64,000 nt of DNA, from contig CM066985.1 in assembly GCA_033977485.1 (NCBI GenBank), positions 78,807,045 through 78,871,044 on the forward strand, written 5' to 3'. Under the pieces are notes generated by a model. The model worked only from the letters and a program-made list of their open reading frames with translations, searched no databases and was not told where the DNA came from. The position numbers were made by a program, and so were the translations under genes. Every line of letters starts with the position of its first letter. Position 1 is the stretch's first letter. The stretch is from Hydrangea macrophylla. Lineage: Eukaryota > Streptophyta > Magnoliopsida > Cornales > Hydrangeaceae. This document shows, piece by piece, positions 44,231 through 55,851 of the stretch.

Positions 44231-45010
44231 AGTGAGTTATGGTAGTTTAAAGTTGACAGATAATATTATTTGTCATCACAGATACAGATAAAGTCAAAAA
44301 ATGAGGTTCGAAATTACTTTGTTTTGTACAATTTTTTCATTGCGTAGATCTCGAAGAAACACATGAAGTTAAAAAATAAATGACTCAAAAAGCTAAAGCC
44401 AAGTGAGTTATTGTGGTTTAAAGTTGATCTATATATTAATATTATATGACAAACTAGATAATATATGTCATTACAGATACAGATAAAATCAAAAAATGAG
44501 GTTCCAAATTACTTTCTTTTGTACAATTTTCCACTCTATTGCGTAGATCTCGAAGAAATGTATGAATTCTTTTTTTAAAAAAATTCACTCAAAAAGGCTA
44601 AAAAAAAAAAAAAACCGAGTGAGTTATGGTAGTTTAAAGCTGACAGATATATTAATATTATCTGTCAAAACAGATACACATAAAATAAATAAATAAAATT
44701 TCTTTTGTACAATTTTCAAGTACTCAATTGCTTAGATCTCGAAAAAATACATGAAATAAAAAAAATCACTTGAAAATGCTAAAAAAACGAGTGAGTTATG
44801 GTGGTTTAAATATCATATCAAAACCGATAATGTCATCTATTTTGACAGATAGAATCAAAATATGAGATTCCAAATTACTTTCTTATGTACAAGTTTCAAC
44901 TAGCGTAGATCTTGAAGAAATACATGCAATCTAAAAAAAAATTACTCAAAAAGACTAAAAAAACGAGTGAGTTGTAGTTGTTTAAAGTTGGCAGATAAAA
45001 ATACCTTAGC
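44231..45010 (+). repeat. ~175 bp tandem array with internal dyad
   Basis: Units begin with GTGAGTTATGGTAGTTTAAA at about 44229, 44402, 44619, 44791 and 44966 (last one partial). Each has a dyad near its start (TGACAGATA and TATCTGTCA in unit 3), then CAGATACAGATAAA, AAATTACTTTCTTTTGTAC and GCGTAGATCTCGAAGAAA. The second unit has a ~45 base expansion. Confidence 0.8.
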
Positions 45011-45824
45011 CATTTTTCTGTTCCAATAAGGGACTTTTCACCAAATTCAAAAAGTATGGAGGGCCTTTTTAAAAAATGGCCAAATCGTGTGGATTTTTTA
45101 CTAATACACTTAATTTTAATAGGTCTAATATATATCCTTTCTTTTTTAGAGGTCACATAATCCTTTATTATTGGAGTGTCACACAATATCAGTATGATAA
45201 TCGATGTGGTGTGATGATCTCAGTGTATAACTTACTACCACTTATTTTAGTTTCTCTTGTTTGTTGCTTTCATTTGCTTCATATTATTTTTCGCTTCAAT
45301 TCTTACATGTTTTGAAACGTTCATCACCGCACACAAAGAAAAGCACCTAATTCAAGCAAAGGTTGTTTTATCGCCCTTATTGAATGTAGCATTAGAACAT
45401 TGTTTTGGATAATATGCTTAAAAACAATGCTTTCATGAGTTAAAAAGAAGACAAATTAAGGGTTACATCAGGTTGATTAACAGATTGTCTTATGTTCCTA
45501 TCGGTAGGTAAAATAGAATCAATTAATAAGAAGATCTACACACCTAAGCTATTTAAACATCATGATCAATATGGCCTTGTTTTCACCTTTTTTTGAAGTT
45601 CATCATGGTCACTAAATTCATCAAAAGTATGAACGACAAGTATGGTCTTATGTTCCTATCAGAGTCTTCATAAAAGTCACAAAGACAATAACGTACAAAA
45701 TCTGCTTACAAAAAATAATATAAAAAGTAAGCAAGAAAGACAATTAATTAAAAAACGAAAAGAATTAAATGTTCAGATATAAACAGGACTACATCTATAT
45801 GATTGAAATTTGATATCAAATCAG
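45011..45824. other. AT-rich spacer without a gene
   Basis: I see no conserved coding, RNA gene or clear terminal repeats. Short frames at 44896-45315 have no recognisable motif. Confidence 0.5.
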
Positions 45825-46080
45825 CTGCTCTCTTGTCCCATTTTGTGAGTCCATCTTTGGGAACTCAACTTATTAAGGGGATAAAAAGAATCTACATCTA
45901 CTTTCCACAATTGCCCCTAATCATTACAATAACTTTTTTAGTTTTGTGTCGGTGTAGATTTCAAGGAGGGATAGTTTTGGTAAGTAAGTAAAAATTGTAC
46001 ACCAATTTAAGGAAAGTGGACACTATTGTGGGACATCCCAAAATGAAATATAGGACTCTCAAAATGGGACGGAGGGAGTA
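45825..46080. mobile_element. Stowaway-like MITE, degraded
   Basis: The right end reads GGACTCTCAAAATGGGACGG then AGGGAGTA, the Stowaway-type CTCCCTCCGTCCC terminus reversed. The left end (CTGCTCTCTTGTCCCATTTT then GTGAGTCC) is its degraded inverse. No coding sequence lies between. The TA duplication is not clean. Confidence 0.65.
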
Positions 46081-46102
46081 CTATACTATGATGGGATTGC
46101 AC

Positions 46103-48440
46103 TGTCACACTCCAACCTACTTCGGGCGAGTTAGGACACGTGTAACAAAGTCCACACACCAAAATTTACACTAATCATTAAGAAAAACATGATTTAGACT
46201 CTATAAAAGAACTTTTTTGACACAAAACAGTTCTAGGGGAAGAATGGTCATTAATAAAGTATAGCCAAATTTAATTAATACCACAAGATAGGCCTTTGAG
46301 TCCCAATTTCAACACAAAAAATGGCGCACGAATTCGAGTTTTCTAGAAAGAGATATGTTTGTTTCCGTGAAAGTGGACAGTTGAGTAAAATAGGGCTGGA
46401 TCGATCCGCCCTGCCGGATCGATCCGACTTGCCATTTTCTAGCAGAATGTCTCCGAAAAGGGACGGATCGATCTGCGGGAAAGGGCGGATCGATCCGGTT
46501 TCTGCAGAACAATTCCCTGCTGCTAAAAATATCATTTTCACAAGTGCAAATCAATACCAAACTTAACCAAACTTTATGGAAACATCAACCAATTCCAAGA
46601 CCTCTTCTAAGTATTTATAGACATCAACTCAAGCTAATTCAAGTGTGATACAAAAGTTAAATACATAAATTCCTTACATGGATCATAATTTGCATCAAAA
46701 CTACAATTTTTCCAACATACACATGAGCATTCACTCCAAAGGAAGAACCAAGTTAAGTGTACAACAAAAACTACTCAATCCCATTCCCAAGTCTCCTTTC
46801 AACCATGAGTAACTTAAGACTAGCGAATTCAACACTTACTATAGACACATCCCTATCCCACATCAAATCCATACTTGACATATTACAAGTCCTTCCAAAC
46901 CATAAGTTATTCAACATTTCTATTACAAAAGTCATATTTAAAACTTAAACCATTTAGGCATATAAACATATCCACATATACACAACCCCCATATCTAACC
47001 CGCCGTGCCGATCATTTCCTCTCATTCTTCTGTTTGGTACCTACGATGGTTATTCAATAACCACAACAAAAAATATATTTTCGTTTAAACTTTCGCTTAG
47101 TGAGAGAACTAATCATGCTATTGGAATGTTCAAAATGCAAATGCAACAATCATTATAAACATCAACAAAATGATCTCTGGAAAGTTAAATAACTCCAACC
47201 ACTACTCCTAGGTCCTTTTCACCCAGGATCTTTCTCACTTTTGGGCGCATATAGCGCAACACTCACTCTCGATCTTGTGACCCCGAAGACGTCACCGGCA
47301 TTTCATTGTAGTCGTCATCATGCCCTTTCTCTTGAGGGCTTACTATCCTTTACATATGAGACCTATAAATGGTGACCACTACTTGACTTTCCTTTGATCC
47401 ACATCATTTAAGCAACTTAGCATATAAGCACAATAATTTCACATTATAACGTGTTTTTTTACCCAAATTCATCAACATATGCATATACATAAGCATGGAT
47501 TAAGCACTATTAACAACAATTATCACATGAACGCACGCATCTAAATACCCCATTTTGGGATTAGAACACTTACATCTTCGATTTGCTAGCAAATTAAGCC
47601 TAGAAATCCAAACTTTTTGCAAATTTCCAACTCAAATCCTACCGGTGTAAATCCTACATCGTTTTGAAACATCAAACATCATCTATCAAGAACGATCGCC
47701 AGAAAAATGCTATCAAAAATGAAAATAAAAGACATGCATATGATCCTCTTACCTCCACGAGTTCGAAAATGGTCTCGGTTCATGAATCCAACATTGGACG
47801 GCGAATAAACGGCAAAAAATGTCGTCGAGAAAAACCGTCGCCAACTTGAGAGCTTTTGGTTCTTTTGATTACTTTAAATCCAACTGAATTTTGTACTTGA
47901 GACTCATATGCGACATGCATATGTGTGTTCGCACAACTCTTCCCCTATTCTCATTTACCTCCACCAACTTTTTTTATGGTTTATTATGAAACTCTTAAGT
48001 TAATTACATTAACAACCCACATTTTCTAAATGGATTTAGTCTATATCTCGCGTGGGTCCCAAACGTGGTGTCACATATAATATGAGGTTGCTATATATAA
48101 ACCTACCAATTATGAATTATTTTCAAATACGCCCTCGCATGAGTACTCAAATTGGCCTCCTTAACCTATCATAAGACATAATAATATCTTTAAACTTTAA
48201 AACAAATAATCATATAAACATATAATGGCATCTAACTGCAAATTTTATCAACTAGACCCTCATTGGACCCCACTTTTATACCAGTTCTGTCTTTCACAGG
48301 ACTTTCATCAGTGACCGCATTTGAATACCTTTTTACCTGTAGGTTCATAACCCTACCTTAAATCATTTTATGCATTAATTATCATTAATTAACACATACT
48401 AATATCACACTAATCTTCTTTTCAGAGTACGGGTGTTACA
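46103..48440 (-). mobile_element. Chromovirus-like solo LTR
   Basis: On the minus strand it begins TGTAACACCCGTACTC and ends GGAGTGTGACA. It is collinear with 22960-25484, including the CAAGATAGGCCTTTGAGTCC phrase and the GATCGATC cluster. Flanks TGCAC and TGTCC agree at three of five bases, so the duplication is weak. No coding region is recognised. Confidence 0.75.
46397..46497 (-). promoter_or_regulatory. GGATCGATCC palindrome cluster
   Basis: GGATCGATCC at 46398, 46416 and 46487 and GGATCGATCT at 46465 form two pairs with 18-22 base spacing. Position in the LTR matches 23272-23374. Confidence 0.55.
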
Positions 48441-49903
48441 TGTCCCTTCTTTCATTTGCCCCTAACTAGATACGATGCCCGAAACCACAAATAAGAAATA
48501 CAAACAATCTTTTTCGGCTTCAACTCATAAGCACGTTGCAGACACATGTGAGAGTAATTATAGACAAAATTCTTCTATACTAGAACATCCTCCTCGCAGT
48601 GTTCCTCTTCACCTTAGACAAAGAATGAAATCTGAAATAATAGGAATTCGAGGCAATCTAATCCTTGTATGATGCAAGCGGTCTATTATTTTTGAACAAC
48701 AAAAGTCTGCATCGAGTTAGAGTACTAAAACAAGGAAAGACATAGAGAGGCCTCTTATTTGGCCCCTGACGTACCTGATAGATGAAAAACCCCTAATATT
48801 CGTATACAATTCTACCACCAAAAGTCGATGTATGATATATGTAGTCTTACTCGGCATGCGAAGATACTATCTATGTGTTTCGAACACTTGACATCAATGT
48901 TAGAATGAAGCAACTTTACTGTTTCCCAAAACTTCATCTATATGCCATAATTTTCTACTTAGTCAATTGTATTATTTACTCATCTGATATTTTGGTAGTC
49001 AAACAGTGCAACATGCAATTGTATTAAGAAGACGAACAACACTTCAGTATATTTTTTTATGTATTTTTTGTCCTATTAGTCTTAACAAAACTACTAATTC
49101 TCCGACCTAATTATGATGTTAAAACTTAATTATTTTTTTGGATTTTGCTTGACCATCACTCTTTTCACTGTCGTTTGACTCGTTTCTATTACCTCCATTT
49201 TTTTCATGGATCGCAAATCTTAGTCAATTAAATACACTAGGTTATGATATCCCTTAGTGATTAGGCAAATGTGGCGGATTTTGCACTAATATAAGCTTAA
49301 TTTGAAAGAGATTCTTAGGTGTGCTAGCACACGAGCTTCATAACATATATAGTACAACCCTGGTGAATGGGTGAGAAATTATTCAGTGTTACGGGACTAT
49401 CACTTTATTCATGTGACGTAATGATATAGACCAATAAAAAAAAGCCGTGTGTCAAAAACTTTACAAGTTGCTACATTAGCACAAAAATCCAAAAAAAATT
49501 ATATAGAACAGCTAGGAAAATCAAAAGATTATCATATTTAATCTATTTATTTACACATAACTCTCGGTTGTTGATTAGAATTACTACCTTAGTCATCGAT
49601 ATGATGCGGTGATCCCGAATATTTTCTCATAATTAGATATGGTTTAATGACCCAATGTGTAGCACACGATGGTAATCATCTTGATTCTTAATTAACATTA
49701 TGTTTTTTTTTTTTTTTTTTATTTCCTTGTGGGGGCAAAATTCAAGCCATAAGTTTAGGGGGCAGTGACTTTCTAGTTGGGGGTAGGGACATGAACTTTA
49801 CACGTATTTCCATGTGATTAGTCATCTCCTTGAACTTGTAATGATTGTTTTTGAACAGCATCTTCACGATGGAAGCACAAAACTCTAATAAAGATTATTT
49901 TTT
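48441..49903. other. Spacer without a recognised gene
   Basis: The DNA is AT-rich and low in repeats. A 65-codon frame at 48475-48672 has no motif. No tRNA or terminal repeats are seen. Confidence 0.45.
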
Positions 49904-50067
49904 TGAGTAATATTTAGGACACTAACAAATTTTACTAGCACTTACACTCATAACTACACTCTGTCTCTCTCTTAGTGATATCGTGGAGTCCACAGTATCA
50001 TTAAGAGAGAGATAAAATATAGGTGTGAGTGTATGTACTAGTGAAATTTATTAGTGCCCGTAACATT
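49904..50067. mobile_element. Foldback MITE 1 upstream of the Dof gene
   Basis: The two halves are inverted copies: TTAGGACACTAACAAATTTT on the left against the reverse of AATTTATTAGTGCCCGTAAC on the right. Inner arms GTCTCTCTCTTAGTGATA and TATCATTAAGAGAGAGATA are nearly perfect. The loop is a few bases around GTGGAGTCCAC. No clear target duplication is seen. Confidence 0.7.
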
Positions 50068-50144
50068 ATTGTAAATAAAAATAGTGAAATAAAATTTCTT
50101 ATCATCCCACTTCCTGTGTAAATATAAAACTATATAATGCTACC

Positions 50145-50210
50145 TAGTTCAATGGTATCACTAGACGCTTCAATTCTACACTCGGACAATTTAAATTTTG
50201 AAATCCACAT
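50145..50210 (+). repeat. Possible tRNA relic
   Basis: TAGTTCAATGG (50145-50155) fits the A box. A weak B-box-like TTTTGAAATCC lies about 49 bases on. No cloverleaf is evident. Confidence 0.25.
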
Positions 50211-50683
50211 TCGATTATAAAACACCCACTTGATAACCAATAATATGGCAAATAATTAGGTCCCTTGTTTCATCTCAATTGTAGTAGTGCAGCACAAGTG
50301 CAATGCAAGTTTGATATTTTGATAAGGGGCATGAAATTCAAATTCAAAGAGGGCCTTTTGGATACTGCAATTGGAAGTCCAATCTTGAAATTGAGCTTCC
50401 AATTGTGATTCCATATCCATCGATTTGGGAACTTCTGTTCACATCTCATGTTTTTGGTCAATTGAACTTTCCTGTGTTTTCACCACACACATAAGCATTG
50501 TGGTGTGGTGGCATTTCTAAAACTTATTTTTACTGAAAAATGATACATTTTGTAAGTACTACTAAAGGTAAATACAAAATAAAATAAAAATCTATATTTA
50601 AGGATTATAGTAACTTTATTGGGTGCATTTCTGCTGCCTTCTCTCAAAGTCCGATACTGGGCCTATGAAAGTAGCAACTTAGA

Positions 50684-51120
50684 ACATCTTCAATTTAAAA
50701 TGTCATTTTTTTCTATGCCAAACTTATATTTTGGCATGGTTACTATATGTTGACATTTCTGGTTCCAATATTGCTAGATTCTACACAAAAAAAAAAAAAT
50801 AAATAAATTTGCAATTTTTGGGCATAAAGTCTATTCTTATTGTACTTTAAGTAGTACGTGTTGTACATTTTTTTATTGAAATGATTGTAAAAGTTAAATT
50901 TATATAGCATGAATTCAAAAGAAAATCTCTCCAATGCACATTCTCACTTCTCTCAATTCATAGCAATGTTATTCTTACTCTCAAATATAAGAGAAAAAAA
51001 TGTCATTTCTATTTTTGGAGAGGAGGGATAAAAGTGCATTAGAGAGGTGTTTTGGAGCACTCCTGGTCTGCTATAATTTGATTGTAGCACAAGAAATAGA
51101 AGGTGCATTGGAGATACTTT
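50684..51120. mobile_element. Possible MITE with CATCTTCAAT / ATTGGAGATA ends
   Basis: The left end has GAACATCTTCAATTTAAAAT and the right end GTGCATTGGAGATACTT, which are imperfect inverses of a common plant MITE terminus (CATCTCCAAT). Inner copies (CTCTCCAATGCAC at 50927, GTGCATTAGAGAGG at 51034) form a second inverted pair. The boundary is uncertain. Confidence 0.4.
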
Positions 51121-51215
51121 TATGATTGTTCGTTTGATAGCATAGAGTTGGGAATTATGGTTTAAACTTTATCTAATTTCAATTCACTTCATCTTGTAAA
51201 ATCCATAAAACTTAA

Positions 51216-51408
51216 AGATAACTCTTGGGGCACATAAAAATCTCACATAAATAAGATACATAAACTGCAATGTGCCTATCTCTCTCATGGTGGGGTCCAC
51301 TGGCACTGTGGGGTCCGCAATATTGTAGACCCCAACCGGAGAGAGATAAACACATAAAGTTTATGTATCTTATTTATGTGAGATTGTTATGCGCCCTAAG
51401 AGTTATCC
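51216..51408. mobile_element. Mutator-type foldback MITE (TSD AAAACTTAA)
   Basis: AAAACTTAA at 51207-51215 and 51409-51417 is a perfect 9-base duplication, as expected for the Mutator superfamily. The 193 base element is almost entirely one hairpin: AGATAACTCTTGGGGC and TCACATAAATAAGATACATA on the left pair with the right half. It lies about 500 bases upstream of the Dof TATA box. Confidence 0.85.
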
Positions 51409-51922
51409 AAAACTTAATCAGTGGTAAATATTACTCGTACCAGTGACAATGGAAAAAGTCACTTAAAGAAGTGAAAAGTTAAAACACTTCTTAGTTAGAA
51501 GAGCCTAAGCTTCTATTTTATGTAAGGAGCAAAATCTAGTGCAATTAATATTGGCGTCATCAATTTGTTAAAAATTTGATATCCAACCACTTAAGAAAGG
51601 GTTTCGCCCTTCTATTAAGTTTAAAATTAATGTCACGGCAAAATAAAAAGTTAGAGAGTTTATATAGTTAAAATGAACTTGAAAAGAGTCCAATTAAAGT
51701 AAATTGATTTTTTACAGAGGGCTCTTAAATTGAGAGAACAAAAGACTTTTAAATTAATACCGAGCTAGCATGATCAAAAGGTAATTAACTAGAGAACGGG
51801 GGAGTATTTCCAGAGAGAGAGAGAGAGAGTGAAAAACCACTAACCACCAAATTTCAAATCCTAAAGCACTCATATGCTTTTAAAGGTAGATGGACAAGGT
51901 AGTTCTCTATCTCCTAGTATTT

Positions 51923-51932
51923 CTATATTAAA
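51923..51932 (+). promoter_or_regulatory. Candidate TATA box of the Dof gene
   Basis: CTATATTAAA lies about 300 bases ahead of the start codon. A GA microsatellite is at 51813-51829 and a CTTTT microsatellite at 52135-52170, the latter followed by TTGTTGTAG. This could be the 3' end of a leader intron (a possible donor is near 52020), which would leave the start codon unchanged. Confidence 0.4.
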
Positions 51933-52223
51933 GCTTGTCTACCCTCCAGTCCTCAATCCTTTTACACCCACAAAAACTAGGCCACAGCAAAAGCCATTCA
52001 ACTGAAACCAAACAAAGGCAAGTTAAGTTCCCACTTCTCTCATGATCTCCTCACACACAGTTCACACAGTAGCAACATACAACAAAACCTACTTTCTTTA
52101 GCTTTTCCACTACTCGTACTAAAAAGACTAACCCATCTTTCTTTTCTTTTCTTTTCTTTTCTTTTTTTTCTCTTGTTTTTGGATTGTTGTAGATCTACAA
52201 AGAAGAAGAAAAAAAAGAAAAAG

Positions 52224-53279
52224 ATGATTCAAGAGCTGTTAGGAGGAGGAGCTGGGCTAATAGGAGGAGAGAGAAAACTCTCTCTCTCTGGAGTAGTTTT
52301 AGACAATTCAACTCCTCCTTCTCTCTCATCAGCTCCACCTTCACATTCACCCTCGCCTTCACCATCACCCTCACCTTCACCTTCCTCTTCCACAACAAGC
52401 ACTCCGACGACCTCTTCGGAAAACCCTAATCTGAGGTGCCCTAGATGTGACTCTTCAAACACAAAGTTCTGTTACTACAACAACTATAATCTCACACAAC
52501 CACGTCACTTTTGCAAGACATGCCGCCGGTACTGGACCAAAGGTGGGGCCCTCAGAAACGTCCCGATCGGCGGTGGCTGCCGGAAAAACAAGAACTCCAC
52601 CACCTCCATAACAACCTCAATGGGGAAGTCAAGCTCAAGTACCACCGCCGGAAAGTTCAGTACGGTGTCGTCGGAGTTCGGAAAGTCAAACCTTCTTAAT
52701 GGATTGGATCAAGAATTTCCATCAAACCCTACTTTATGGGCCTCGCCGCAGAATTCTCAAATTCTGGCCTTTTTAAGAGCAACCCAAAACCCTAACCCTA
52801 ATCCTAATCCTAATCCTAATCCCATGTCAAGTTCTATGAGTATGAAGGAAGAACATGGTGTGTTTATTGGACCCCACTTGACCTCGGATTCGAACGGTCA
52901 AACCTTAGGGTTGGATCATCTCAACCAAGCTTCCTCTATTGGGTTTTGTAGTTCTTTTTGGAGAAATAATCAAATACAAGCTCAAGAGAACCAACAAAAC
53001 CCTAGTCATCATCATAATCAGCAACAAAATGGGTTCAATATTGTTGGTGATGTTCAGAACACAGGTGTTCAAGATTTGTATCAAAGGCTCAGATCATCAG
53101 CTAATTACTATCCAGGCCACTTGCCAGTGGTTCTGAGCAATGTGGTTTCTTCATCTACAAGTACTTCTAGTTCTGCTATTTTGGATTCAGCTCCAGTTGG
53201 TGGAAGTGAGTTGGGTTATTGGAACCCGAACCTTTCGTGGTCGGATCTACCCTCAACCAATGGTACTGCATATCCTTGA
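52224..53279 (+). CDS. Dof-type C2C2 zinc-finger transcription factor
   Basis: Encodes 351 residues from the first ATG ([20 protein letters not shown]). A longer frame upstream lacks an ATG. Residues 70-124 form a complete Dof domain, CX2CX21CX2C with Cys72, Cys75, Cys97 and Cys100, and with [32 protein letters not shown] and IGGGCRKNK. Dof proteins bind AAAG-core DNA in the nucleus and are plant-specific. Ahead of the domain is an (SP)n run (41-54). Residues 189-200 are (NP)6. The C-terminus is Ser/Gln/His-rich with a conserved-looking end ([20 protein letters not shown]), likely an activation region. Length is normal and there is no break. It stands alone. I cannot assign the subgroup, though the [12 protein letters not shown] form is widespread in the family. 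Confidence 0.95.
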   Translation: MIQELLGGGAGLIGGERKLSLSGVVLDNSTPPSLSSAPPSHSPSPSPSPSPSPSSSTTSTPTTSSENPNLRCPRCDSSNTKFCYYNNYNLTQPRHFCKTCRRYWTKGGALRNVPIGGGCRKNKNSTTSITTSMGKSSSSTTAGKFSTVSSEFGKSNLLNGLDQEFPSNPTLWASPQNSQILAFLRATQNPNPNPNPNPNPMSSSMSMKEEHGVFIGPHLTSDSNGQTLGLDHLNQASSIGFCSSFWRNNQIQAQENQQNPSHHHNQQQNGFNIVGDVQNTGVQDLYQRLRSSANYYPGHLPVVLSNVVSSSTSTSSSAILDSAPVGGSELGYWNPNLSWSDLPSTNGTAYP

Positions 53280-53305
53280 AAACCTTTATCTCTCTCTCTC
53301 TCTCA

Positions 53306-53311
53306 AATAAA
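53306..53311 (+). terminator. Possible polyadenylation signal
   Basis: AATAAA lies 27 bases after the Dof stop codon. This is close, so a later signal may be the one used. Confidence 0.3.
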
Positions 53312-54782
53312 CTTTGGTATCCTCTATTTAATTTCTCAAAACTTTCATTTCGAACCCTCTATTATTAATCGCATCACTTGAGATTACGGATTTTTAAAAC
53401 TATTTTATTGGAGGACAAATTTAACAAATATGACCATTGAAGGCCTTACAAAGTCGTCTTCAATTCAAATAATCAATTGTCCTGATCGTTCTCATTTGAA
53501 CCTAATGTAAAAGCCAGGGGCGTTAAGTGATGCAATGTATAATGGAGAACCTTAAACGAAATTTTCAGAAAAAATGAAGGCTACTAAAGTTTTATTTGAC
53601 CCCTTTTTTCACTTGATAATTAGGGTTTGTTGTTCATGCATGTTCTGTGGTTTGAGTGTGTTATATAAATGTGGTTATAGCATTAGATTCCCTTTTTTTT
53701 TTTCTCTCTTTATTGTTTTCTTACTTTTCTTCTATGTATGTGTGTTTTAAGGTGTATTTGGTAAATCATGAGGATGTACTATGGATTACAAAGTGTGTAA
53801 AATGAACATTGTTAGGTGATTTGACTGCTTCTTGATATTCCAGATTGAGTTGATATATCCTATATGAAATATCCTGGTTTTTTTTTTTTTTTTTTAATGC
53901 CAAATATTTATGGCTTGGGCTTCAATTTTCTACGCATGTTAGTGTGAATGTTGTTTTTACACAGAAGTATATAGTAAGTTCTTTGGGTTCTTAAATCGTT
54001 ACATAACACGACAAGAAATGATCTCCTGGGTGGAAGAATATATCTTCTTGGTTAACTCAAAAGTTTTAGATTTCTTTTAGTTATTTAAATTTATTTTTTT
54101 TTATAGGAGATTTCATTTAGTTATACATACACATATACATGTATATATATATATATATATATATTTTTTTTATGTTTGTGTCAAACTATCATATATTAAA
54201 GTATACATATTTGAAAAAAAAAATAAAAATTTCATGCCACTTCAGCAAAGTGATGCCACTAAAATATTTTATAAATACCCAGAAAAATTATTTTAGTAAC
54301 CTTACTATAAAATTACTTTTGTATTTCCATTTTAGGTTTTTAAGTCGCTGGAACTTTTCTTGTCCATTTGTGCAGTATGATAGCAGTCCAAATATACGTA
54401 CATGTATGCATATACGGACATATATATATATATATATATATCTATGTAAATATAGTGGGTATTGCTTGGTGGGTGGCAGATGAAGAGATTCGTTGATTGC
54501 TTTGTGAGGGGGTGAGGAAGTGATGAATGATAAAAAAGCACTCTGAAAAGGGTTTCCTTAAAACAGCAAATTGATTCTTACTGTTGGAAAAGGATTCCTC
54601 TGACAGCATTATGCAATAGACTTGTGTCTTCCTTCTCCTCGAGAAATTTTTGTATGGTTTCAGAGTATTACATGGCATACGTATGTGGTACTTTGTTGTC
54701 AATACGATTGACTTATTTGGGTGTGACCTATATGTGAAGAGAGTAGGTCTCACCCAAATAAACTATTCTTATTGATTACAAG
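53312..54782. other. Dof 3' flank, AT-rich, no gene
   Basis: Contains poly-T runs (53692, 53878) and TA microsatellites (54139-54164, 54420-54442). No coding motif or RNA gene is visible. Confidence 0.5.
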
Positions 54783-55316
54783 TAAGGGTGTAAACGAGCT
54801 GAGCCGCTCAACAAGGACTCAAAGCTCATCTCAATTAAAGCTAGGCTCGATCGGCTCGCTCATTTGAGCTAGTAAACACGATCGATTAAAGCTCGTCAGC
54901 AGGCTAGTAAAAAAGCTCGTTAATAGGTTTGATAAAAAGCTTATATAGTGACTTTATATATAAATATATTTAGGGAATTATTATGTACACCCGTGTATTT
55001 GCTATGTACATCCAAATTCCTTTATTCTACTCATTTTTCTTCTAAAACTTTTCACTTTTATAAAGTTGAGAGGTGTACGTAGCAAAAGTAGCGGTGTACG
55101 TAGCAAAACCCTATTTTTATTATAAAACTATACAATTTTAGAGAAAATATGACATATCTCATAAATAGGCTTGATAAAGGACTTTTTTTAATTATTAAAC
55201 TATATAGTTTAAAAGGTTGCGTGGAAAATTTCATTAAAAAGCTCACGAGAAAGCTCGCGAACACTTGAAAACTCGGCTCGTTTGAGAAGGCTCGGCCCGG
55301 CTCGTATACACCCCTA
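54783..55316 (+). mobile_element. hAT MITE (TSD ATTACAAG/ATTACAGG)
   Basis: Starts TAAGGGTGTAAACGAGC and ends CTCGTATACACCCCTA, inverted ends of the TAGGGGTGT hAT type. ATTACAAG (54775-54782) and ATTACAGG (55317-55324) are an 8-base duplication with one change. The interior repeats GAGCT, AAAGCTCGT and GGCTCG words. A smaller foldback is nested inside. Confidence 0.85.
54975..55112. mobile_element. Small foldback nested in the hAT MITE
   Basis: ATGTACACCCGTGTATTTGC and TATGTACATCC on the left pair with GGTGTACGTAGCAAAAG and CGGTGTACGTAGCAAAACCC on the right. Each arm itself holds two copies of the GTACACC word. Boundaries are approximate. Confidence 0.55.
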
Positions 55317-55324
55317 ATTACAGG

Positions 55325-55850
55325 ATACCACCTAAACATGCCACATGATATCTTAAAGGCATACAAAAACTTCTCATTCTCCTCTGCTTTTCTGGCTTAA
55401 TTGACAACATATATACTATTTGAGAACTTTCACACACACATCTCTCTCTCTCTCCTGTTTTCCATTCCTTTAGTTAGCTGCTTATTGATTTCACTAGCTT
55501 GAGTATGCAAGATGAGTAGGTCAAGTTAAATTTAATTGGGAGGCATAACCTAAGGTCCTTAAGGTTGGGCAACTTTGATTTAAAGAACAATCCATTAACA
55601 ATAACCTCCATAGATAAGGACAAAAGTCTAAGCCTATTTTTTAACTGTAGTCCATAACATCAACATTCCACTCTTCAAGTCCATTTCACTATTTTTCATC
55701 TTACCAAATTACTCCACTTCATCATTTTTTTTAAAAAAAATTAACAAATAAATAATAAATAAACTCTCTCTGATCTCATCCACCCATGGCCACCATTATG
55801 GCCACCACCCCTACCTGACCTCCAGCGACTACCACGGCAACTAACACCAT
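55325..55850. other. Spacer without a gene
   Basis: Simple sequence (CACACA and CTCTCT at 55431-55455) and AT-rich DNA. Nothing further is recognised. Confidence 0.45.
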
Positions 55851-55851
55851 C

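Noticed and set aside
48475..48672. Possible small gene ahead of the MITEs
   Set aside because: 65 codons, no motif, ordinary AT-rich surroundings and no promoter or homologous copy in the window.
52173..52223. Upstream extension of the Dof frame with a Lys run
   Set aside because: It begins at TTG, not ATG, follows a pyrimidine tract and TTGTAG, and encodes only a low-complexity Lys stretch. The ATG at 52224 starts a Dof-like N-terminus.
52788..52823. Interstitial telomeric repeat
   Set aside because: Only the first two units equal the telomere hexamer, the rest are CCTAAT, and the stretch is in frame in a coding exon. A coding microsatellite is simpler.
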